A stretch of DNA of 64,000 bases from Cardiobacteriaceae bacterium (GCA_030529365.1 JAUMXB010000003.1:62001-126000), one strand, 5' to 3'; counted from the stretch's first letter, positions 53,067 to 61,744 are shown. Program-made: numbers and translations. Notes: generated by a model from the letters alone, not told the origin.

Positions 53067-53645
53067 TTATCTGTGGATATGGCCATATTCTTGCGTTGCA
53101 ACCAGCCACGGCGGGTTTGCCGCGAGAATGCGCGGATACATCGGGCAATCGGCGCTGTGCGCGCCTGGCAGATAGCCGCAGCTCATCAGGAATTCGCCGA
53201 TGATTTCGCCGCCGATGAACTTGAATTGCTGTTTTTTGAAGGCCTTGAGCCATTGCGGCAGTAGCAGGGGATGTTGCGCATCCAGCCAGGCCTTGAAGCT
53301 GCCGTATTCGTGTTGCAGGCGCAGGATTTGTTGCGCGTTGTGGATGGCGGCGTTGATTTTGAGGCGGTTGCGCACGATGCCGGTATCGGCCAGGAGGCGC
53401 GCGCGGTCGCTGTCATCGTAGGCGGCAACGGCGGCGATATCGAAGCCGCTGTAGGATGCGCGAAAATTTTCCTGTTTTTTCAGCATCAGTGTCCAGCTCA
53501 GGCCGGCCTGGTTGATTTCGAGGAGAAGACGGCCGAACAGGGCGTTGTCGTCCTCGAGCGGGAAGCCGTATTCGTGGTCGTGATAATGCTTGTTGGGGTC
53601 GGTGCTGCCGGGCGGCAGGGCGTTGGCAAAACGGCAGTAACTCAT
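53067..53645 (-). CDS. tag: DNA-3-methyladenine glycosylase I
   Basis: A 192-residue HhH-GPD-fold enzyme that removes 3-methyladenine from alkylated DNA. N-terminal CRFANALPP (Cys 4, zinc ligand) and HYHDHEYGFP (about 20-29), the INQAGLSWTLMLKKQENFR region (about 44-62) and the terminal zinc Cys/His cluster are characteristic of Tag. The start has no clear ribosome-binding site. It lies 21 bp downstream of pepE and may share its transcript. Confidence 0.93.
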   Translation of the reverse strand: MSYCRFANALPPGSTDPNKHYHDHEYGFPLEDDNALFGRLLLEINQAGLSWTLMLKKQENFRASYSGFDIAAVAAYDDSDRARLLADTGIVRNRLKINAAIHNAQQILRLQHEYGSFKAWLDAQHPLLLPQWLKAFKKQQFKFIGGEIIGEFLMSCGYLPGAHSADCPMYPRILAANPPWLVATQEYGHIHR

Positions 53646-53666
53646 GTTTTTTCTGGAAAATGGGAA

Positions 53667-54281
53667 TTATGGGTGTTCGTGGATTTCATCGCCACGTACG
53701 CTGATGAATTGTGCATTGCTGACTGGGCGGATGTCGATTTGGTCGCGGTATTGCGCGTGGATGGCACGGGTGACGCGGCTGAATGGCGGGTTGCCATAAT
53801 GGGGCAGCAGGTAAAAATCGACAAGGTGCATGGCTTTTGTACTTTCAAGTTGCGGCGCTTTTTCCGGTGCATCCATGGCGGCGCCGTAGGCGATGTCGGG
53901 GGCGACGACCATGCTGCCCGCAGATGTCGCTATATAGGGTTTGCCGTTGGTGACGGCTTCTTTGATGACGCTATCCAGGCCGCTGCGCTTGAGTTCCTGC
54001 AAGAGATAGAAGGTGTTGCCGCCGCCGATGAAGATGAAGTCGTTGGCGGCGATTTTCTGCGCAAGTTCGGCGTGGCTCATGGCGGAGAGATTGAGTTCAT
54101 CGACGCGGATACCGAGTGTTTTGAAGGCGTTGCGGTCGTCATCCATGAAGAAGGTGATGTCTTCCACATCGCAGGCAGTGGGGATGAAGGCGACGCTTTT
54201 GCCAGCAGGTGGTTCGCCGATGAAGGCGGGAAAATGCGGAGCGACGTCGGCAAACGAGGCGGCGAGAAAGAGGGTTTTCAT
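53667..54281 (-). CDS. pepE: Peptidase E (alpha-aspartyl dipeptidase, S51)
   Basis: A 204-residue class I glutamine amidotransferase-like serine peptidase. The substrate region FIGGGNTFYLLQEL (about 83-96) and nucleophile elbow ATSAGSMV (about 118-125, Ser about 120) match the S51 family. A likely catalytic His follows (HLVDFYLLPHYG). It cleaves Asp-X dipeptides. A TATAAT box at 54302-54307 (minus) and GGAAAAAT ribosome-binding site lie upstream. The -35 position would fall on the first octamer of repeat copy 20. Confidence 0.9.
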   Translation of the reverse strand: MKTLFLAASFADVAPHFPAFIGEPPAGKSVAFIPTACDVEDITFFMDDDRNAFKTLGIRVDELNLSAMSHAELAQKIAANDFIFIGGGNTFYLLQELKRSGLDSVIKEAVTNGKPYIATSAGSMVVAPDIAYGAAMDAPEKAPQLESTKAMHLVDFYLLPHYGNPPFSRVTRAIHAQYRDQIDIRPVSNAQFISVRGDEIHEHP

Positions 54282-54305
54282 ATTTTTCCTTTCTTTTGCG
54301 GATTA

Positions 54306-54386
54306 TAGTAGTTTTTTACCACCAATAAGCGCTTATGATGAGAAATTTTATCACGAAAAGCGCTTATTTATGAGAAAATTTATCAT
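54306..54386 (+). repeat. Octamer-pair intergenic repeat, copy 20
   Basis: Octamers at 54327-54334 and 54358-54365, spacing 23 bp. The A arm (TAGTAGTTTTTTACC) touches the pepE -10 box, so the element forms the upstream part of the pepE promoter. Confidence 0.92.
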
Positions 54387-54545
54387 GCGATATTTTAAGT
54401 GGCAGTTCGGGAATATGGATGCGTTTTCTTGCGGATCGTGCGCGGGAGTGGCAAGTATAGGGGAGAGGATTGCCAGTTTCTGTCAGGAGTGTCGGCTGTG
54501 CGACAATGTGGCGCGCCAAGCGGAAACCATCAGGCAGGAGGAAGG

Positions 54546-55001
54546 ATGAAAGCAATGCCGTTTGTGTTGATCAGTGTGCTGGCGGGGATGATTGTGCCGC
54601 TACAGATTGCCTTGGTGAGCGCGTTTCGCCATACGGGAGGCGCGTCGCAGTTTCAGGCGACGTTTTATCTTTATGTGGGCGGCCTGCTCGGGGCGCTGTT
54701 GCTGTGCTTCTGGATGGATGGCGGGATCGTGCCGCCGACGGTGCGTGAAACCTCGTGGTGGATGTGGCTGCCGGGTTTGCTCGGAGTTTGCCATCTGGTG
54801 ATGATGTTTGTGGCGGCGCCGCATATCGGGGCAGCGAGCACGTTGGTGTGGATTTTTCTCGGGCAGGTGCTCTTTGCCGTGTTTCTCGACCGGGCGGGAT
54901 GGTTTGCCATGCCGGTCAGGCCGGTGAGCTTGATGAAGCTGTGCGGGATTGCCCTGATTTTCGCTGGCGCGGTGCTGATGATGCTGGACGGGAAGCGCTA
55001 G
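54546..55001 (+). CDS. YdcZ/DMT-family membrane protein
   Basis: A 151-residue membrane protein with five hydrophobic segments (about 5-24, 36-57, 72-95, 99-115, 127-146). It matches the YdcZ half of the drug/metabolite transporter superfamily (DUF606), in which a dimer makes one transporter. Substrate unknown. ATG 54546 has AGGAGGAAGG directly upstream, the strongest ribosome-binding site in the region. It converges with the YafY gene, with 8 bp between the stop codons. Confidence 0.88.
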   Translation: MKAMPFVLISVLAGMIVPLQIALVSAFRHTGGASQFQATFYLYVGGLLGALLLCFWMDGGIVPPTVRETSWWMWLPGLLGVCHLVMMFVAAPHIGAASTLVWIFLGQVLFAVFLDRAGWFAMPVRPVSLMKLCGIALIFAGAVLMMLDGKR

Positions 55002-55009
55002 GGGCTTTT

Positions 55010-55711
55010 TCAGAAATCGAAAAGGCTCAGGTCTATGCCTTCTTGCTGCTGCCAGCGTTCGAGAAGGATGCGGCGCGGTACGGGAAATGGCGCGCCGCTT
55101 TGCGCTCCCTGGATGCGGTCGGTACGGAAATGGCGGAAATCGTCGCGCAATTCGCACCAGGCAACGAGCAGGCGGCAGCTGTCGAAGTAACCGATGGCGA
55201 GCGGCCAGACGGCGCGCTGGCTGGGTGTGCCGTTGACGTCGCAGTAAACAAGGAGAACGCGTTTTTCTTCGCGCAGCGCTTGCCGGATGAGGGCGAGGTT
55301 GGCGCTTTCGCTATCGGGATAATCATGGCTGCCGACGGGGTAGAGCGCCTGGTTTTGCAGGCTGGCGGCAAGCGCTGGCGGGAGGACGGCGTTGATTTTC
55401 CCGAGCACACTTTTGGCAGAGGCCGCGAGTTCACTTTCGGCGCGCCTTGCCACCCAGCGCATGCCAAGGACGAGAGCTTCGATTTCGTATTCGCTGAAGG
55501 TGAGCGGCGGCAGGAGAAAATCGTGCTGGAGGATGAAGCCGAGTCCAGCTTCGCCGCGGATGTCCGCGCCCTGTTGGCGCAGGGTGTCGATGTCGCGGTA
55601 GATGGTGCGCGGGCTGACGCCCAGTTCGTCGGCAAGGGCGTGGGCAGTCACGGGATGGCGTTTTTGCCGCAGGCTTTGCAGGAGTGTGAGCAGGCGTTGG
55701 GTGCGGAGCAT
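55010..55711 (-). CDS. YafY-type HTH/WYL regulator
   Basis: A 233-residue DeoR-like regulator. The N-terminal helix-turn-helix (TAHALADELGVSPRTIYRDIDTLRQQG, about 21-48) recognises DNA. A WYL domain (about 140-205, LVYCDVNGTPSQRAVWPLAIGYF...LVAWCELRDDFRHFRTDRI) probably senses a ligand. This short form is close to E. coli YafY. Target unknown. Confidence 0.92.
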   Translation of the reverse strand: MLRTQRLLTLLQSLRQKRHPVTAHALADELGVSPRTIYRDIDTLRQQGADIRGEAGLGFILQHDFLLPPLTFSEYEIEALVLGMRWVARRAESELAASAKSVLGKINAVLPPALAASLQNQALYPVGSHDYPDSESANLALIRQALREEKRVLLVYCDVNGTPSQRAVWPLAIGYFDSCRLLVAWCELRDDFRHFRTDRIQGAQSGAPFPVPRRILLERWQQQEGIDLSLFDF

Positions 55712-55740
55712 GGGAGGGTTGGGTTTTGTTTATAAAGTTG

Positions 55741-55869
55741 GGAAAAATGATGTTATTTTCTCAATTGCAAGCGCTTATGATGAGAAATTTTCTCATGACA
55801 AGCGCTTATTGGTGAGAAAAAATACTATAGCCATTCAGTTGTTGAGAAAAAAATACTATAGCCATTCAG
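55741..55869 (+). repeat. Octamer-pair repeat, copy 21, with a tandem duplication
   Basis: Octamers at 55769-55776 and 55800-55807, spacing 23 bp. The right arm is duplicated: TGAGAAAAAATACTATAGCC plus CATTCAG at 55813-55838 recurs at 55843-55869. The flanking GCCATTCAGCCTGAAAA also flanks copy 7 (22059-22076). Confidence 0.88.
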
Positions 55870-56529
55870 CCTGAAAACCTGCGCACAACTTTCAATAACA
55901 GGCGGCGTGGACAAGGTCGGGCAATGCTTGCTCGACATCAAATGCTAGGCTGTTGGCAATTATCGAGTGAAGTTTACGGGATTTCAGAAGGTAGTTTGAA
56001 ATATTGACGGTTTTGTCGCTGTGCGATTTTCTCTATCCCTCTCTCCCACAACCTCCCCCTCGAGTGGGAGGGTTTTAGTTCATTGCTTTATTTGGATTTC
56101 ATTGTGTTAAAGCATGAATTGTCAACAGCCCCTGGTGTCGGCCATGAATGGCCGACCTACTACGGGATGGAGCTGCGCCCAGGGGGGTTGAGGCGCTTCG
56201 TAGCCATTGCATGTATAAACAGATAAATCCATTTCGCTCTAGCCCACCTTTCGTAGGTCGGCCACTTTGTGGCCGACGAGCGTTCGATGTCGGGCACAAA
56301 GTGCCCGATCTGCGGCGATAATATTTTATAACTTGAACAAGAATAGTAATTTTTTACCATATCATAGCGCAGGTGGTAAAAATATTGGGGTTCGGCGAGG
56401 CTTTCCCCCAACCTTGTCCGCTTTTCTCTGCGGGTCAATGACAGGTTTGCACCCATCCTGCGCTGCCGCCTTGTTTGCGGCTGCTGCATGGGAAGCAGGC
56501 TTTGTCCGTTGCGCTAACGATCTGCCGGC
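55870..56529. other. Gene-free stretch with hairpin repeats
   Basis: About 660 bp with no supported gene between the YafY region and the 56.5-kb gene. It contains the hairpins GTCGGCCATGAATGGCCGAC (56137-56156), GTCGGCCAC/GTGGCCGAC (56257-56277), GTCGGGCAC/GTGCCCGAT (56289-56309), a decayed octamer element at 56336-56382 and a TTGGGGTTCGGCGAGG hairpin. Short open frames here have no ribosome-binding sites. Confidence 0.7.
56336..56382. repeat. Octamer repeat, copy 22 (decayed)
   Basis: AATAGTAATTTTTTACC (A arm) and GGTAAAAATATT flank a degenerate octamer (ATAGCGCA at about 56365). Only the outer modules are recognisable. Confidence 0.6.
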
Positions 56530-57141
56530 TCAGGAAGAGTTGGCCGAGTTTTCCGGGGTTTCTTCAGGCCGGGAGGGTTCTCCCGCTGCGGGGGCATCGA
56601 AGAGTTCGCCGCGCACGCGCAGGGTGTCGATATCCTGTTGATCCAGCAGTTCTTCGGCGATTTGCGGGCGCAGTTCCGGGTCCTGCATTTTTTTTGCCCA
56701 TTCGGCGAGGATGCCGTTGCGCAAATGGTTTTGCGATTCCACGAGTTCGCTGACAAGGCCGTAGCCGGAGGCGATGGAGGCGTGGCGGATGTCGTTGGTG
56801 AGCTGGGAGAGGATGGCGTTGTTTTCGATGATGGCGTTGATGTCGGTAATCATCAGCGGCGTCTTGCCCTGGAAGAGGCGGGTGCCGTTCAGGAAGGCGA
56901 GCGTTTCGTACATCATGTCTGCGATGGCGAAGAAGCCTTCTTCGAGGATCTGGGCGTGGCGTTTCCAGGCATCGTACTGGCGGAAGAGTTTGTCGTATTC
57001 GTCGCGGGTGTAATGGACGGGATCGGCGTCGGGGTGATGGTTTTCGCGGTAGGCGAGCGGGATGGGGGCATCGTCGAAAAGTTCGCTGCGGTCGGGCGTG
57101 TTGCCGGGGAACAGGGGGTTGAAGTCGTCGTCGTTGTGCAT
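56530..57141 (-). CDS. Hypothetical protein, 203 residues
   Basis: A soluble, mostly helical protein with an acidic N-terminus (MHNDDDFNPLFPG) and a disordered Glu/Pro/Ser-rich C-terminus. The middle (about 45-165) is helical and amphipathic (YDKLFRQYDAWKRHAQILEEGFFAIADMMYETLAFL). There is no signal peptide and I recognise no family. It ends the pqi operon, 17 bp after pqiC, and so may be co-transcribed with the MCE system. The ATG at 57141 has a weak GAG ribosome-binding site. Confidence 0.7.
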   Translation of the reverse strand: MHNDDDFNPLFPGNTPDRSELFDDAPIPLAYRENHHPDADPVHYTRDEYDKLFRQYDAWKRHAQILEEGFFAIADMMYETLAFLNGTRLFQGKTPLMITDINAIIENNAILSQLTNDIRHASIASGYGLVSELVESQNHLRNGILAEWAKKMQDPELRPQIAEELLDQQDIDTLRVRGELFDAPAAGEPSRPEETPENSANSS

Positions 57142-57158
57142 GGTGGTTCTCGGCGATA

Positions 57159-57728
57159 TCAGGGGTTCAGGCTGGTGGTGATGGCGGTACTGAGGTCGGT
57201 GAGGATTTGCCGGTAGGTGGCTACGATGCCTTGTGCGTCAAGACTTGGCAAGGGGTAGTCGCGATTGAGGCTGTGGCTGGGCGGGCTGGCTTCGCCGGGC
57301 GCGCTGATTTGCCATTTGCTGCGGAAGATGACGTTGCCGCTGCGGTAGTCGGCGATCATTTCTCCGATTTGCACGTCGATGAGGCGCTCGGGGCGCAGGT
57401 TGCTGGCAATGGGATAGACGTAGATCCTGTCGCTGCCGGTGCGCTGGGCCAGCGCTTCACCGAGGACGCGGCGCAGGTTTTCCGGGAATTTCTGCCCCCA
57501 GAGCTGGGTTTTGTCGATGATAGTTTCGCCGTTTGCGTTGCGGTAGATGAGGTATTGCGCGGAGAGGTAGTCGGGCAGCGCGGTTTCGCGCAGGGCGTAT
57601 TGGCGCGTGGCGGGGGCGTGGAAAGAAGGGTTCTTGTCGAGCGCTGGGGTATCGACGATGTGGTAGCGCGTGGGGGCACCGCAGGCGGCGAGCAACAGGG
57701 CAAGCAGGGGGAGGGCAAGGCGCGGCAT
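57159..57728 (-). CDS. pqiC: PqiC-type lipoprotein
   Basis: A 189-residue lipoprotein, ABC-type auxiliary component of the PqiABC system. The signal peptide with lipobox LLAAC (Cys about 16) is followed by PTRYHIVDTPAL and the family features LWGQKFPENLRRVLGEAL (about 76-93) and LIDVQIGEMIADYRSGNVIF. In E. coli, PqiC sits at the outer membrane and caps the PqiB needle. GGAG in the end of pqiB serves as ribosome-binding site; the ATG follows the pqiB stop by 2 bp. Confidence 0.9.
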   Translation of the reverse strand: MPRLALPLLALLLAACGAPTRYHIVDTPALDKNPSFHAPATRQYALRETALPDYLSAQYLIYRNANGETIIDKTQLWGQKFPENLRRVLGEALAQRTGSDRIYVYPIASNLRPERLIDVQIGEMIADYRSGNVIFRSKWQISAPGEASPPSHSLNRDYPLPSLDAQGIVATYRQILTDLSTAITTSLNP

Positions 57729-57730
57729 GG

Positions 57731-59413
57731 TTATTCTCCGAAGACCAGCGAGTTGGGTTTGTGGTCGAGTTTTTTGAAGAGGACGTCAATGGCGTTGGCG
57801 GCGGCGCTCATGTCCTTGAGGGTTTCGCGCAGCGTCCAGTAGAGCGGCGAGTCGGGGCCGATGCCGTGCAGGGTTTCTTCGAGCTGTTTGGCAAGGGCGG
57901 CGATTTGGCGATCGAGGTTGGCGAGCGTTTTGCCCACGCCGTTGCCGGCGCTTTCCACGGATTTCATGGTGCGGCCGAATTGCACGACGCTGTCGTTCAG
58001 GGATTTGCCGAGCGCCTGGGTATCTTTGGCGGAGAGGAGGCGGTCGGCAGCGGCAGCGGCGGATGCGGCGCTGTCCAGGGTGGCGCCGGCTTTGTCGGCA
58101 AGGCTGTCGATCGGCAGCTTGCGAACTTTGTCAACGATTTCGGTGACGCCGTCGGTGATACGGGTGATGCCGGTGCTGCGCGAGGGCATGACGGCATAAG
58201 CGCTGTACGGGTCTTCGCCGAAGCGCTTGATGTCGTCGGGATATACGCTGAGCTTGATGTATTTGTCGCCGGTGATGAGGCTGTCGGTTTCCATCGAGGC
58301 TTGCAGGCCTTTGCCGACCAGCGCGGCGATGATGTCTTCCTTGTCGCTCCGGCCGTTCAGGCGTTCGATGCGGTCGGGCTCGACTTCGATGAGAACGGGG
58401 ATGGCGGCCTTGTTGCTGGTTTCGTCGTAGAGGAGGCGGATGTCGATGACCTGGCCGATGTCGATGCCGTTGAAGGCGACGGGGGCACCAACACGCAGGC
58501 CGCGTACGGAGTCTTCGAAATAGACGACGTAATACTGCTTGCTGCCGCTCGGAACTTGCGTGGTGGCGCGTTCGGAGTCGTACAGGGTGAAGACGGCGTT
58601 GTCTTCCACCGGCCGGATATTGGGATTGAGCGAGGTGGGCGTGCTGAAGGTGATGCCGCCAAGCAGCAGGGATTCCAGCGACTGCATTTGCAGCTCCGCG
58701 CCGCTGGCGCCGAGGGAGAAATTGAAGCCGCTGACGTTCCAGAATTTGGTGTTGCTGTTGATGAGCTGGTGGTAGGGGGCGATGATGTAGGTAGAGAGTT
58801 CGATGCGGTCGTCGTGGTCGTTGTACCAGACCTGGTCAACGCTGCCGACCTTGATGCCGCGGTAGTAGATGGAGGTGCCCTGGTGGACGCCGGCGGCGCT
58901 GTCGGTGATGAGGCGGATGCGCAGCCCTTTTTCACTGGGCGGGATGAAGGGGGTTTCTTCCGCGCCGGTGAATTTGGTGCGATGTTCCGGGCTGCTGCCA
59001 GGGGCAACGGCGATGTAGCTGCCAGAAATCAGGGTGCCGAGGCCGGAGACGCCGGTCGCCGATATTTCCGGCTTGACCACCCAGAACACGGAATCTTCGC
59101 GCAGCAGCGGATTGGCGCTGCGCACCATTTGCGCGGTGACGATGATGTGGGTGAGATCGTCCGCGAGATGGACGTCGGTCACGGTGCCGACATCGACTTC
59201 CTTGTAGCGCACCTTGGTTTTGCCGGCTTGCAGGCCTTCTGCGGTGCGGAAGGTGAGCTGGATGCGTTCGCCGGTGTCGTTCAGGCGCTGGTAGGCGAGA
59301 TAGAGGCCGATGGCCAGCGCCAGCAGCGGCAGAAGCCAGAGCAGGCCGTAGCCGTTTTTGTGGCTTCTTTCATTCAGTTCCGGGGTGGGCAGGTCTTGCG
59401 GTAGTTGTCCCAT
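57731..59413 (-). CDS. pqiB: PqiB, three-MCE-domain trans-envelope transport protein
   Basis: A 560-residue MCE protein: a single transmembrane helix (about 24-42), three MCE domains (about 45-150, 160-265, 285-400; for example GLQAGKTKVRYKEVDVGTV and GAPVAFNGIDIGQVIDI) and a long C-terminal helix that makes the needle (about 420-545). It transports lipids between the membranes. Length matches E. coli PqiB (546). The start overlaps pqiA by 40 bp. Confidence 0.94.
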   Translation of the reverse strand: MGQLPQDLPTPELNERSHKNGYGLLWLLPLLALAIGLYLAYQRLNDTGERIQLTFRTAEGLQAGKTKVRYKEVDVGTVTDVHLADDLTHIIVTAQMVRSANPLLREDSVFWVVKPEISATGVSGLGTLISGSYIAVAPGSSPEHRTKFTGAEETPFIPPSEKGLRIRLITDSAAGVHQGTSIYYRGIKVGSVDQVWYNDHDDRIELSTYIIAPYHQLINSNTKFWNVSGFNFSLGASGAELQMQSLESLLLGGITFSTPTSLNPNIRPVEDNAVFTLYDSERATTQVPSGSKQYYVVYFEDSVRGLRVGAPVAFNGIDIGQVIDIRLLYDETSNKAAIPVLIEVEPDRIERLNGRSDKEDIIAALVGKGLQASMETDSLITGDKYIKLSVYPDDIKRFGEDPYSAYAVMPSRSTGITRITDGVTEIVDKVRKLPIDSLADKAGATLDSAASAAAAADRLLSAKDTQALGKSLNDSVVQFGRTMKSVESAGNGVGKTLANLDRQIAALAKQLEETLHGIGPDSPLYWTLRETLKDMSAAANAIDVLFKKLDHKPNSLVFGE

Positions 59414-60003
59414 AAACGGCGGATATCAAAGGTTTCAGTGGCGAACATGGTAAAAACGACAACGCCGGCGAAGGCAAATATGCCCACGCCGGGCGAAATC
59501 TGCGCCAGTCTACCATGAATGAGGGCGCCCAGCAGGGCGACGACGAAGACGTCGATCATCGACCAGCGCCCGACAAAATGGATGAACTGGTAGAGGCGCG
59601 TTTGCAGGACTGGCGGTTTGCGCGGATAGGGATGCAGCAGCAGATAGAGCAGCACGGCAATCTTGAAGAGCGGAGTGGCAATGCTCGCGATAAAGATGAT
59701 GGCGGCGATGACGTAGGAACCATGATGCCAGAGGAGGATGATGCTGCTGATGATGGTGTCGCTTTGCGGGGGCGTGCCGAGGAATTGCGTGTCGCTGATT
59801 GGCAGCATGTTGGCCGGGAAAAAGAGGACGATGGCGGTGATGAGGTACATCCAGGTGCGGTACTGGCTATCCGGCTTGCGGCTGTGCAGGTGGGCATGGC
59901 AGTGCGGGCAGCGCTTGCCGGGCTGGTTGACCACCGAACCGCATTCGAGGCAGCTGACGAAAGCGTGGTCGCGGCTGGTGGGGAGAGGGTTATTCGGGGT
60001 CAT
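59374..60003 (-). CDS. pqiA: Paraquat-inducible protein A, second half
   Basis: A 209-residue inner-membrane protein with an N-terminal zinc ribbon (CLECGSVV...CPHCHAHLHS, about 16-38) and four membrane helices (about 45-65, 90-112, 118-135, 160-185). It corresponds to one half of E. coli PqiA (417 aa), which is a tandem of two such units. The ATG at 60003 (MTPNNPLPT) overlaps the first-half gene; an ATG at 60030 is a possible alternative. It overlaps pqiB downstream. Confidence 0.88.
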   Translation of the reverse strand: MTPNNPLPTSRDHAFVSCLECGSVVNQPGKRCPHCHAHLHSRKPDSQYRTWMYLITAIVLFFPANMLPISDTQFLGTPPQSDTIISSIILLWHHGSYVIAAIIFIASIATPLFKIAVLLYLLLHPYPRKPPVLQTRLYQFIHFVGRWSMIDVFVVALLGALIHGRLAQISPGVGIFAFAGVVVFTMFATETFDIRRLWDNYRKTCPPRN

Positions 60004-60601
60004 GCTCGTAGGCGGTGAAGATGGCGTCATCGAGGAAGAAGTAGCTGTTGACGAGTATGGAGCAGATCATCAGCGCACAGAAGGCCCAGAAGCCGCTTTC
60101 GAAGCGGATTTCCGCCATGGTGAGGATTTTGACCATGGTGACGATGACGCCGACGAGATAGACCTCGAGCATGTTCCAGGGCGACATCCACGCCATCCAG
60201 TGCAGGAAGCGGCGGGTGATGAAATTGAGGAAGCGCAGGCGGAAGCTGATGATGACCCAGAGCACGGCAAGCAGATACCACAGCGGCATGATGATGATGA
60301 CCACGAGCACGAGCACGCCGAGGACGGGCAGATCATTGGCAAACAGGGTCTTGATGCTGGAAAAGACGGAGATGGTATTGATTTCCCCTTGCAGGTTCAT
60401 GGTGATGAAGGGGAAGTTGTTGGCGATGATGAAGAGGATGAAGGCGGTGAGCGCCAGCATGAAGGCGCGGCGGAAGTCGGCGACGCCGCTGTCGATCACG
60501 CTGCCGCAGCAGCGGCAGCGCAGTTTTTGCCCCTTGCGGATGGGAATGCGACGGTGCAGGGTATCGCAGTAAGGACAGGCGATGAGATCTTTGCGGATCA
60601 T
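59990..60601 (-). CDS. pqiA: Paraquat-inducible protein A, first half
   Basis: A 203-residue protein with zinc-ribbon cysteines CPYC (about 9-12) and CRCC (about 29-32), then four membrane helices (about 46-66, 91-118, 150-170, 177-194). Together with the next gene it makes up what is a single PqiA protein in E. coli. The two halves are read from overlapping frames of one transcript. It is the first gene of the pqi operon, which runs towards the hypothetical gene at 56.5 kb. Confidence 0.88.
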   Translation of the reverse strand: MIRKDLIACPYCDTLHRRIPIRKGQKLRCRCCGSVIDSGVADFRRAFMLALTAFILFIIANNFPFITMNLQGEINTISVFSSIKTLFANDLPVLGVLVLVVIIIMPLWYLLAVLWVIISFRLRFLNFITRRFLHWMAWMSPWNMLEVYLVGVIVTMVKILTMAEIRFESGFWAFCALMICSILVNSYFFLDDAIFTAYEHDPE

Positions 60602-60659
60602 GCGGATATAAAAATTGGCGGAATGAATCCGCCAATTTGCAGGTTTGCCGGTGCGGTTG

Positions 60660-61325
60660 TCAATCGTTGTTGAAGACGCCGAGCAGGTTCAAGAGGCTCA
60701 CGAAGATGTTGAAGATGTTCATGAACAGGTTCAGCGTGGCGGTGATGTAGTTGGTTTCTTCGCCGTGGATGATGTTGGAAGTGTCGTAAAGGACATAGCC
60801 GGAGAAGATGAGCAGGAAAGCGGCGGAAACCACCACGCTCAGGGCGGGCATGCTGAAGAACATGGCGCCGAGGCCTGCCAGGAAGGCAACCAGTACGCCG
60901 ACGAACAGGAAGCCGCCGAGGAAGGTGAAGTTCTTGCCGCTCATCAGCACGTAGGCGGACAGGCCGAAGAAGATGATGGCGGAGCCGACCAATGCTTTAA
61001 CCACGACGCTGCCCATGCCCAGGCTGACGTAAACGTTCAGGGCGTGGGAGATGTAGAAACCGAGCAGGCCGGTGAGGGCAAAGAGGAAGACGATGCCGAG
61101 GCCGCTGTTGCGGTTGGCCTGGATGGCGAAAGAAAGACCGAACATGCCGATGAGGGCGACAAACCAGGGAAGCTGCACGTTCAGGTGCATGCCGACATAG
61201 GCGCAGAGCGCGCTGAACAGCACGTTCATGCCGAGCAGGATGTAGGTTTGGCGCAGTACCTTGTTGCGGGCGAGGATGCTGTCGCCGGAAGCGGTCTGCA
61301 CGGTTTGCATGTTGAAATCAGTCAC
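60660..61325 (-). CDS. Bax inhibitor-1/YccA family membrane protein
   Basis: A 221-residue seven-helix membrane protein of the BI-1 (TMBIM) family. The C-terminal VLYDTSNIIHGEETNYITATLNLFMNIFNIFVSLLNLLG is the diagnostic stretch, including the conserved Asp residues of the di-aspartyl sensor. Bacterial members such as YccA interact with FtsH, and the family is known as pH-sensitive calcium leak channels. The start is a GTG at 61325 with AGGAG 7 bp upstream. Confidence 0.92.
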   Translation of the reverse strand: MTDFNMQTVQTASGDSILARNKVLRQTYILLGMNVLFSALCAYVGMHLNVQLPWFVALIGMFGLSFAIQANRNSGLGIVFLFALTGLLGFYISHALNVYVSLGMGSVVVKALVGSAIIFFGLSAYVLMSGKNFTFLGGFLFVGVLVAFLAGLGAMFFSMPALSVVVSAAFLLIFSGYVLYDTSNIIHGEETNYITATLNLFMNIFNIFVSLLNLLGVFNND

Positions 61326-61449
61326 AAAGGGCTCCTGTTAGTGTGTTGTAAACCAAAGGCGATTTTATGGAGTCGCAAGTGTTTTGTAAAGGCGGCGACG
61401 GGTGATATTTCTGCAAGGATCGGGAAATATCATGTTTTATATAACGATT

Positions 61450-61537
61450 TAAAATAGTTGTTTTTTCTCATCAGCAAGCGCTTGTCATGAGAAATTTTAT
61501 CACAACAAGCGCTTGTGAATGAGAAATTTTCTCGTCA
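61450..61537 (+). repeat. Octamer-pair intergenic repeat, copy 23
   Basis: Octamers at 61476-61483 and 61507-61514, spacing 23 bp. Left arm AAAATAGTTGTTTTTTCTC, right arm GAGAAATTTTCTC. Lies between the divergent BI-1 and dsbA genes; the remaining 200 bp before dsbA hold no gene. Confidence 0.92.
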
Positions 61538-61705
61538 TGCAAAAACAGTTGCCATATGCGCGCAGAATGGGGGACCGGCGCACGGAACCGGCAAAAGTGC
61601 GCATGGTGCGTTTGCCGCATGACCGGCAGGAAGGGCGGCATTGCAGCTCTGGCCGCAAGGGGAATTACATCCTCGTAAAAGCGCGAATTTGCCCTGCCGA
61701 TTCTC

Positions 61706-61711
61706 TATAAT
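61706..61711 (+). promoter_or_regulatory. -10 box upstream of dsbA
   Basis: TATAAT, 33 bp before the ATG. No good -35 is seen at 17 bp, so an activator may be needed. Confidence 0.45.
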
Positions 61712-61744
61712 TGTCCGCTTCTCTCAACAATCAAGGAAAAATAC

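Noticed and set aside
54399-54545. N-terminal extension of the YdcZ gene
   Set aside because: The extension lacks hydrophobic character and conflicts with the strong AGGAGG site at the ATG at 54546.
56099-56489. Small minus-strand genes at 56.1-56.5 kb
   Set aside because: They are built from hairpin repeats and the decayed octamer element, with no ribosome-binding sites.
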